This document shows positions 58,497 to 64,000 of a stretch of 64,000 nucleotides of DNA, piece after piece; positions within the stretch are counted from its first letter, which is position 1, and every line of letters begins with the position of its first letter. Where the stretch lies: the NCBI GenBank assembly GCA_002482505.1, contig DLGD01000030.1, positions 1,059 to 65,058 of the forward strand, given 5' to 3'. Position numbers and translations under genes: made by a program. The notes under the pieces were generated by a model, which was not told the DNA's origin, did not search any database, and saw only the letters and a list, made by a program, of their open reading frames with translations. The DNA comes from Christensenella sp. UBA7703 (GTDB lineage Bacteria; Bacillota; Clostridia; Christensenellales; CAG-138).

Positions 58497-58526
58497 AGTA
58501 TAACAGAGATTAATCTGTTTGTCCAA
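58497..58526 (-). promoter_or_regulatory. Promoter of the regulator-kinase-htrA operon
   Basis: TTGGAC at 58521-58526 and TATACT at 58497-58502, spacer 18. The start codon is about 70 bases downstream of the predicted start. Autoregulation is possible but no operator is recognised. Confidence 0.65.
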
Positions 58527-58546
58527 CACGGTTGAAAATTGTCACA

Positions 58547-58581
58547 CAAACGCCGCAAGCGGCAATCATTTGCGGCGTTTG
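58547..58581 (-). terminator. Terminator after mutS2
   Basis: CAAACGCCGCAA and TTGCGGCGTTTG form a perfect 12-pair stem with an 11-base loop. Only short T runs follow, so efficiency may depend on stem strength. It separates mutS2 from the regulator promoter. Confidence 0.8.
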
Positions 58582-58620
58582 CATATACGTTTTGGGGTGC
58601 TTTCCCCATTTCTGCACGAT

Positions 58621-60975
58621 TTACGATTTTAGCGTGACTACCGTAACCCCCGCGTCACCTTCGCCATATGCGCCGATGCGATAAGTCTTTACGCGCGGAT
58701 GGTTCTTGAGGTATTGCTGAACGCCGCTTCTGAGCGCGCCGGTCCCCTTGCCGTGCACCACATAGAATTCATGCACACCGGTAATCTGCGCGTTGTCGAT
58801 GAATCGATCGAGCTCCAGGCACGCGTCGTCCACCATACTTCCGCGCAGATCGATCGAAAGCGCGCTGCCGCGATCCTGCGAAAGCGAAATCTTCGCGGCG
58901 GTCTGCTGTGGTTTTTTCTTTTGCTCCACCGGGCGAATGTCATTGAGCGGAATGCTGAGTTTCATCACGCCCGCCTGCACCAGCACCTCGCCTTTGCTGT
59001 CCGCCGGTTTGAGCACGGTCGCTTCCTGACCAAGGGTGATGAGCTTCACACGCTCGCCGGGGTGTACCTTTGCGGGCGCTTCGCCCGCCGTGTCCCGCTG
59101 CACTGCCTGCTCGTAGAGGCGCTCCTCCGTCTTTCGCATGGCGTCTCGGGAAGTCTGCACTGCGCGCTCCAACTGTTTTTGATCGATGTTTTCGATAGAA
59201 CGCAGCTGCACGATCAGTTTTTCCATATCCTGCCGCGTCTCCTGCACCATCCGGCGCGCGTCTTCGCGCGCTTTCTGCCGAAGCAGCGTCTTTTCGTCTT
59301 CGAGCTTCTTTTTCTCTTTTTCCAGCTCGGTCTTAATCTTTTCGGTTTCGATGCGGGTTTTATAAATCGCCTCTTTATCGTTTTCGGCGGTTCTTCTTGC
59401 CTGCTCTGCTTCCGAAAGAACGGTTTCAAACGCAACGTCCTTTTTCTGGAGGAAATCCTGTGCGCGGTCGATCACCGCGTCACTTAGTCCCAGCCTGCGT
59501 GAAATCTCGAATGCGTTGCTCTTGCCGGGGATGCCGATGAAGAGCCGGTAGGTCGGGCAAAGGCGATCCACATCAAACTCCATCGAAGCGTTTTGCATGC
59601 CCGCGTGCATCAGCGCAAACGCCTTGATCTCGCTGTAGTGCGTGGTGGCGATGGTCAGTGTGCTGCGCTCATAGAGGCTCTCCAGGATTGCCTGCGCCAG
59701 CGCCGCACCCTCCACGGGGTCTGTGCCCGCGCCAAGCTCGTCCAGCAGCACGAGCGAACGTCCGTCCGCTTCCGCAAGGATGCGCACGGTGTTCGTCATG
59801 TGTGAGGAGAAGGTGGACAGGGATTGCTCAATCGATTGCTCGTCTCCGATATCCGCAAACACGCTGTCAAACGTGGAGAGCTCCGTCCCCTCCTGCGCGG
59901 GGATGAACATTCCGCTCATCGCCATCAACGTAAAGAGGCCGACGGTCTTGAGTGTGACGGTCTTGCCGCCTGTGTTTGGGCCGGTGATGATCAGCGTGCG
60001 GAACGTTTCGCCGAGCCAGATATCAACAGGCACCACTCGGTCTTTTGGAATCAGCGGATGCCGCCCGCGCAAGATCCGCACGCATCCCGCCTCGTTAAGC
60101 TTCGGACGTACGGCGCGTTGATCCCGCGCCATCACGGCACGCGCAAAGATGACATCCAGTGCACCCATGACGTTGCAGCTGATGTGAATTTCATCCGCAA
60201 AGGGCGCAATCATCGCGGTCAATCCGGAGAGAATGCGTTCGATCTCGTTTTTCTCGTCAATGAACAACCGCTTGTTTTCGTTGCCGAGCTCCACCACGGC
60301 GGAGGGCTCGATAAACAACGTCGCCCCGCTGCTGCTCTGGTCGTGAACCAACCCCGCTACCTGCGAACGGCACTCCGCCTTGACGGGCAGCACATAGCGC
60401 CCGTTACGGATGGTGATGACCGCTTCTTGCAGATATTTTTGCGTGGTCTGGCTCTTGAGCATGCTGTTGAGCTTTTCGCGGACGCGCTCGCCGATGATTT
60501 TGATCTGTCTGCGGATGCGGCTGAGTTCCGGTGAGGCGTTATCAGAAATCTCGTCCTCGCCCAGGATGCAGCGCGCGATTTCTTCCTCCACCGAGCGGTG
60601 CGAGGTCAGCCTGTTTGCAAGGTTGCAAAGAAGACTGTTCTCGTCTCCGTTTTGCAGGATTTCTTTTGCTTCCCGCGCGGCGCGCATCGCCTGCGCAATC
60701 GCGAGCAGTTCCCGCGTGCTCAAGAAGAGCGAAGCGTGCATCCGGCCAACCAACTCACGCACATCCGGAAATCCTGAAACCGGCGTTCGCCCCGTGCGGG
60801 TGTAGATACTCTCCGCTTCCCATGTCTGCTCTTGCAGTGTTTCCGCCTCTTTGAGCGAGGTGACCGGGCGCAGCTTTTCCGCGAACTCGTGCCCGACTTC
60901 GCTTGCCAGATGCTGCTTTAATATAGAAAGAATCTTATCGTATTCCAGTGTTGTAAATGTTTTTTCCTGTATCAT
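58621..60975 (-). CDS. mutS2: Endonuclease MutS2
   Basis: 784 residues, full length. Core ATPase with Walker A GPNTGGKT at 332-339 and ELGAGTDPVEGAALAQAI as the Walker B region; long coiled segment (about 510-640); C-terminal Smr nuclease domain (about 710-784) with DLRG and HGKGTGALR. Members restrain recombination or rescue collided ribosomes; it lacks the mismatch-recognition domain of MutS. Isolated between terminator and its own -10. Confidence 0.96.
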   Translation of the reverse strand: MIQEKTFTTLEYDKILSILKQHLASEVGHEFAEKLRPVTSLKEAETLQEQTWEAESIYTRTGRTPVSGFPDVRELVGRMHASLFLSTRELLAIAQAMRAAREAKEILQNGDENSLLCNLANRLTSHRSVEEEIARCILGEDEISDNASPELSRIRRQIKIIGERVREKLNSMLKSQTTQKYLQEAVITIRNGRYVLPVKAECRSQVAGLVHDQSSSGATLFIEPSAVVELGNENKRLFIDEKNEIERILSGLTAMIAPFADEIHISCNVMGALDVIFARAVMARDQRAVRPKLNEAGCVRILRGRHPLIPKDRVVPVDIWLGETFRTLIITGPNTGGKTVTLKTVGLFTLMAMSGMFIPAQEGTELSTFDSVFADIGDEQSIEQSLSTFSSHMTNTVRILAEADGRSLVLLDELGAGTDPVEGAALAQAILESLYERSTLTIATTHYSEIKAFALMHAGMQNASMEFDVDRLCPTYRLFIGIPGKSNAFEISRRLGLSDAVIDRAQDFLQKKDVAFETVLSEAEQARRTAENDKEAIYKTRIETEKIKTELEKEKKKLEDEKTLLRQKAREDARRMVQETRQDMEKLIVQLRSIENIDQKQLERAVQTSRDAMRKTEERLYEQAVQRDTAGEAPAKVHPGERVKLITLGQEATVLKPADSKGEVLVQAGVMKLSIPLNDIRPVEQKKKPQQTAAKISLSQDRGSALSIDLRGSMVDDACLELDRFIDNAQITGVHEFYVVHGKGTGALRSGVQQYLKNHPRVKTYRIGAYGEGDAGVTVVTLKS

Positions 60976-61013
60976 AGTTCCCCCGATACTTTTTCTGGAC
61001 GCAGCCTGCTTTC

Positions 61014-61019
61014 ATTATA
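61014..61019 (-). promoter_or_regulatory. Candidate -10 element of mutS2
   Basis: Consensus TATAAT on the minus strand, 39 bases before the mutS2 ATG. The -35 (TTTTCT at 16 bases) is poor. Confidence 0.5.
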
Positions 61020-61091
61020 AAGCACGCGCCGCAAAAGAAAAGTGTGTCTTGATTGGTTTTAAAGTGGATTTGCCCGTAAAAAAGAAGAAAA

Positions 61092-61118
61092 GCCCCGTCT
61101 CGATTACCGTGACGGAGC
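61092..61118 (-). terminator. Terminator after the aminotransferase gene
   Basis: GCTCCGTC and GACGGGGC pair (one G-U), followed by TTTTCTTCTTTTTT on the minus strand, 16 bases after the stop. Confidence 0.88.
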
Positions 61119-61133
61119 AAATCAATACACGTC

Positions 61134-62312
61134 TTAGCGAATCTCTTTGAGATATTCGCCAATACGCCGCATCGCTTCTTCGATGTGTTCCATCGAAGTG
61201 GCATAGCAGCACCGAATATGCCCCTCACCCGCTGCGCCAAACGCGCTGCCGGGAACGGTAACAACCTTTTTGCTCGCGAGAAGCCCATCGCAAAACTGTT
61301 CGCTCTGCATGCCCGTGGAACGAATCGACGGGAACACATAGAACGCGCCTTCCGGCTCGTTGCACTCCAAACCAAACGAATTGAACGCGTCGATGATGGT
61401 TCTGCGCCGCGATTCATATTCGCGAATCATATACTGCGTATCCGCAAAATTGTCGGCAAAACCCTGTTCCAGCGCGGCAATACCCGCCCACTGCGCGGGT
61501 GTCGGCGCACAGAGCATCATCAGCTGATGCACTTTGCGCATCGCCGCGATGATCTCCGCAGGTCCGGCCGCATAGCCCAAGCGCCAACCGGTCATGGAGA
61601 ACGCCTTTGAAAAGCCGTTGAGCACGATGGTGCGTTCCAGCATGCCCGGAAGAGCCGCAAACGAAACATGATGTTTGCCGTTAAAGGTCAACTCCGAGTA
61701 GATTTCGTCCGTCACCACGAGGATGTCCGTCCCGCGCACGACATCCGCAATCGCTTCCAGATCGCTTTTTTCCATGATTGCGCCTGTCGGATTCGTCGGA
61801 AACGCAATTAAAATCGCCTTTGTTTTTGGCGTGATGGCAGCCTTGAGCACATCCGCGTTCAGGCGGAACTTATCTTCGTGCTTCGTCTGGATCGCGACGG
61901 CCTTGCCGCCCGCGAGCTCGATCGACGGCGCATAGGAAACATAGCACGGCTCGTGATAGATCACCTCGTCGCCGGGGTTGATAATTGAACGCATGGCAAG
62001 GTCGATCGCCTGGCTTGCGCCAACGGTGATGAGCACATTGTCGATGGATTCATAGCCGTTGATGTTGTATCGCTCCGAAAGAAAGCGCAGAATAAGCTCC
62101 CGCAAGTGCGGGTCGCCAGAGTTGGAGGAGTAAGGCACGCGCTCGGTCTTGAGACGCTCTGCAACGTATTTACGGATGCGTTCGGGCGTCGGAAAATCCG
62201 GCTCGCCAACGCCAAGGCTGATGTGCGAATCGCCCAAAAGATCAAAATATTTCCGAATGCCCGAAGGCGGAATGCGCCGTACGCAACTCGAAAGTAAGCT
62301 CTGATAATCCAT
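61134..62312 (-). CDS. PLP-dependent aminotransferase, class I/II
   Basis: 392 residues. Fold-type I enzyme: GVGEPDFPTP, FPTNPTGAI, TDEIYSEL, and the PLP lysine Lys236 in NGFSKAFSMTGWR with the substrate-binding Arg near the C-terminus (HIRCCYA). Nearest to the PatA/AspC-like group acting on aromatic or acidic amino acids or N-acetyl-diaminopimelate; the substrate cannot be fixed. As dapL is present, a role as the DapX/PatA diaminopimelate enzyme is not required. Monocistronic, with its own strong promoter and terminator. Confidence 0.92.
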   Translation of the reverse strand: MDYQSLLSSCVRRIPPSGIRKYFDLLGDSHISLGVGEPDFPTPERIRKYVAERLKTERVPYSSNSGDPHLRELILRFLSERYNINGYESIDNVLITVGASQAIDLAMRSIINPGDEVIYHEPCYVSYAPSIELAGGKAVAIQTKHEDKFRLNADVLKAAITPKTKAILIAFPTNPTGAIMEKSDLEAIADVVRGTDILVVTDEIYSELTFNGKHHVSFAALPGMLERTIVLNGFSKAFSMTGWRLGYAAGPAEIIAAMRKVHQLMMLCAPTPAQWAGIAALEQGFADNFADTQYMIREYESRRRTIIDAFNSFGLECNEPEGAFYVFPSIRSTGMQSEQFCDGLLASKKVVTVPGSAFGAAGEGHIRCCYATSMEHIEEAMRRIGEYLKEIR

Positions 62313-62390
62313 ATGTACCCCTGTTTTCGTGAGTGCTCCTGCAAAACATCATCGGCCTGCTGCCATGCCCGGTTTTGCGAGAGTAGAATT

Positions 62391-62419
62391 ACTATAACAT
62401 GAACACATTTTGCCGTCAA
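62391..62419 (-). promoter_or_regulatory. Promoter of the aminotransferase
   Basis: TTGACG at 62414-62419 and TATAGT at 62391-62396, spacer 17; leader of about 70 bases. Confidence 0.75.
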
Positions 62420-62477
62420 ACAGATTTATGGCGCAAAAAAGACGCTCTTTTTATCGAATTCGCTCTGATTTGACCCG

Positions 62478-64000
62478 CTAATTCATCGCAATATCGCCCA
62501 GCAGCGTGCCGTAGCGTTCGCTTGCGAGCTCGATGAGCCGCGCGCTCTCCTCGCCGCCCTGCTGCAAAATCTCCTTTGCGGCTCTTGCCGCTTCCTCCAG
62601 TAGCCTTGCGTCCATTGCACCGGAAAGCAGCCCCGAGCCGTCTTCCCCATGCTGTCGGGTACCGATAAAATCCCCGGGGCCACGCAGCAGCAGGTCTTTT
62701 TGCGCAATCTCGAAGCCGTCGTTTGTCTGCGTCATGGTCAGCATGCGCTCGTTTTCCTCGCTGCTCTCCACACCGTAGAGCAGGAAGCAATACGCCTGTT
62801 TCGCGCTCCTTCCAACTCTGCCGCGGAGCTGATGCAGCTGCGAAAGGCCGAAGCGCTCCGCACCCTCGATGACCATGATGCAGGCGTTGGGCACATGTAC
62901 GCCAACCTCAATCACCGTCGTCGTCACAAGAACGTCTGTCTCTCCTGTGCGGAAGGCGCGCATCACGCGTTCCTTATCCGCTTCTTTCATCTGTCCATGC
63001 AGTTTTGCGATTCTTGTCTCCGGCAACTTCTTTTTCAGTTCCGCATAGAGTGCGTCTACGCTAGGACACTCGATTGTGTCGCTCTCCTCAATCGCCGGGC
63101 AAACGACATAGCTCTGCACGCCCTCTTTTGCCTGCGCGGCGATGTAGGCATACATATCCTCGCGCTTGCTTGCGCGAATCACGCTGGTTTTAATCGGCTT
63201 GCGTCCCGGCGGCAACTCGTCGATCACGGAGATGTCGAGGTCGCCGTAGAGAATCAGCGCGAGAGTGCGCGGAATCGGAGTTGCGCTCATGACCAGCATG
63301 TCCGGGCGGGTGCCTTTTTCGAGCATCGCCGCGCGCTGGCGCACGCCGAAGCGGTGTTGTTCGTCCGTGACGATACACCCAAGATCACAAAAGCGCACAT
63401 CTTCGGAGAGCAGCGCATGTGTGCCGACGATGAACAGCGCGCTCCCGTCCGCAATTTGCTTGAGCGCGGCGTCCCGCTGTGCTTTTTTCATACTGCCTTT
63501 GAGCAGTACGACCGTATCCCCAAATAGTTCTGTAAAGTTTTGCGCGTGCTGCTCAGCAAGAATCTCCGTTGGAGCCAACAGTGCGCCTTGCTTTCCGTTT
63601 CCGGCGGCAACGCAGAGGGCATACATCGCAATCGCCGTCTTGCCGGAGCCGACATCTCCCTGCAGCAGCCGGTTCATCGGCACCGGCGCGCGCATGTCGA
63701 TGGAGATTTCCTCGATCACACGCAGTTGCGCCTTGGTCAGCGAAAACGGTAATTGCGCCGTAAATCGGTTCAGTACTCCACTCGTGTCAAACGAAAAACC
63801 GTTCTGGCGGAGGCGTTCCGCCTTTTGCAGCTCGACGATAATGAAATACAATAATGTGTTTTCAAAATCCAACCGCCGCCGCGCAAGCTCCAGTGCCTCC
63901 CGGCTAAAAGGGAAATGCGCGTGCCGCAGCGCGAGCGCGAGCGGAACGAGCGAATAGCGCTCCAGTATCGTCCTCGGCAGCGGTTCGGGGATCTTGTCCC
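62478..64000 (-). CDS. recG: ATP-dependent DNA helicase RecG, N-terminus beyond window
   Basis: The last about 507 residues are visible and the frame stays open to the window edge (IPEPLPRTILERYSLVPLAL, then AHFPFSREALELARRRL). Walker A is GDVGSGKT, motif II DEQH, and TDVLVTTTVIEVGVHVPNA with QLRGRVGRS are motifs V and VI. Branch migration enzyme for stalled replication forks. Only the N-terminal wedge domain lies mostly outside the window. Confidence 0.95.
   Translation of the reverse strand, partial: DKIPEPLPRTILERYSLVPLALALRHAHFPFSREALELARRRLDFENTLLYFIIVELQKAERLRQNGFSFDTSGVLNRFTAQLPFSLTKAQLRVIEEISIDMRAPVPMNRLLQGDVGSGKTAIAMYALCVAAGNGKQGALLAPTEILAEQHAQNFTELFGDTVVLLKGSMKKAQRDAALKQIADGSALFIVGTHALLSEDVRFCDLGCIVTDEQHRFGVRQRAAMLEKGTRPDMLVMSATPIPRTLALILYGDLDISVIDELPPGRKPIKTSVIRASKREDMYAYIAAQAKEGVQSYVVCPAIEESDTIECPSVDALYAELKKKLPETRIAKLHGQMKEADKERVMRAFRTGETDVLVTTTVIEVGVHVPNACIMVIEGAERFGLSQLHQLRGRVGRSAKQAYCFLLYGVESSEENERMLTMTQTNDGFEIAQKDLLLRGPGDFIGTRQHGEDGSGLLSGAMDARLLEEAARAAKEILQQGGEESARLIELASERYGTLLGDIAMN

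Noticed and set aside
62430..62462. A/T-rich hairpin AAAAAGA/TCTTTTT after recG
   Set aside because: All A-T stem of about seven pairs with a three-base loop; may be a weak terminator but not supportable.
1..64000. Search for CRISPR arrays, tRNA genes, insertion sequences, prophage or attachment sites
   Set aside because: No spaced direct repeats, cloverleaf patterns, transposase or integrase frames were recognised in any intergenic region; only the T-box and SRP RNA were found as RNA elements.

Overview
This looks like a chromosomal core segment of a Gram-positive anaerobe of the class Clostridia (Bacillota), fairly GC-rich by eye. The evidence is Firmicutes-type gene order (recJ-apt-rel-dtd-hemZ-hisS-aspS; phoH-pgpH-ybeY-cdd-era-recO; rho-rpmE-DUF1385-prmC-prfA-tsaC/sua5-rpiB-upp), a T-box riboswitch before hisS, a long Bacillus-type SRP RNA with Alu domain, a SCIFF ranthipeptide locus, acetate kinase/phosphotransacetylase, DapL, a phosphofructokinase with the residues of the pyrophosphate-dependent type, and a V-type ATPase. 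The exact order or family cannot be read from the sequence. I see no phage, insertion sequence, CRISPR array, tRNA or rRNA gene. Nearly all genes lie on the minus strand, so the replication fork probably runs from high to low coordinates here.

Layout by coordinate. 1-7.1 kb: aspS (cut by the window edge) and hisS behind a His-type T-box, then hemZ, an MBL-fold hydrolase, dtd and the bifunctional (p)ppGpp enzyme Rel. 7.1-7.4 kb: a spacer with a UUCG terminator and a possible pseudoknot. 7.4-11.6 kb: apt, recJ and the SCIFF maturase and peptide. 11.6-15.3 kb: ackA and pta, divergent from tmcAL across a symmetrical promoter element. 15.3-21 kb: a patatin-like lipase, a repeat-bearing coiled-coil protein, coaD, rsmD, an M23 peptidase and an L,D-transpeptidase lipoprotein. 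21-28 kb: recO, era, cdd, ybeY, pgpH, phoH and a DUF368 transporter. 28.3-31.4 kb (plus strand): dapL, a thymidylate-kinase-like gene and the phosphofructokinase. 31.5-36.4 kb: an ABC exporter, sdaAA/sdaAB, SRP RNA and a QueG-like protein. 36.4-45.1 kb: a nine-gene V-ATPase operon in the same order as the Enterococcus hirae ntp genes. 45.3-52.9 kb: upp, rpiB, tsaC/sua5, prfA, prmC, DUF1385, rpmE and rho. 53.4-54.8 kb (plus): a DivIC/FtsB-like gene and ppx/gppA. 54.9-58.4 kb: htrA with its two-component system. 58.6-64 kb: mutS2, an aminotransferase and recG (cut by the window edge).

Together these encode translation accuracy and maturation (synthetases, Dtd, TsaC, PrfA/PrmC, RsmD, YbeY, Era, TmcAL), stringent and envelope-stress signalling (Rel, PgpH, HtrA with its kinase and regulator), envelope building, repair, and a fermentative metabolism using pyrophosphate and probably a sodium gradient.

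The most notable items are a Rho factor carrying a roughly 120-residue Gln/Asn/Tyr-rich prion-like segment, the SCIFF locus with a terminator between peptide and maturase and a seventh cysteine, the sodium-site signature in the V-ATPase proteolipid, the pyrophosphate signature in the phosphofructokinase, and several unassigned regulatory DNA structures. I did not find a wholly new multi-gene system.
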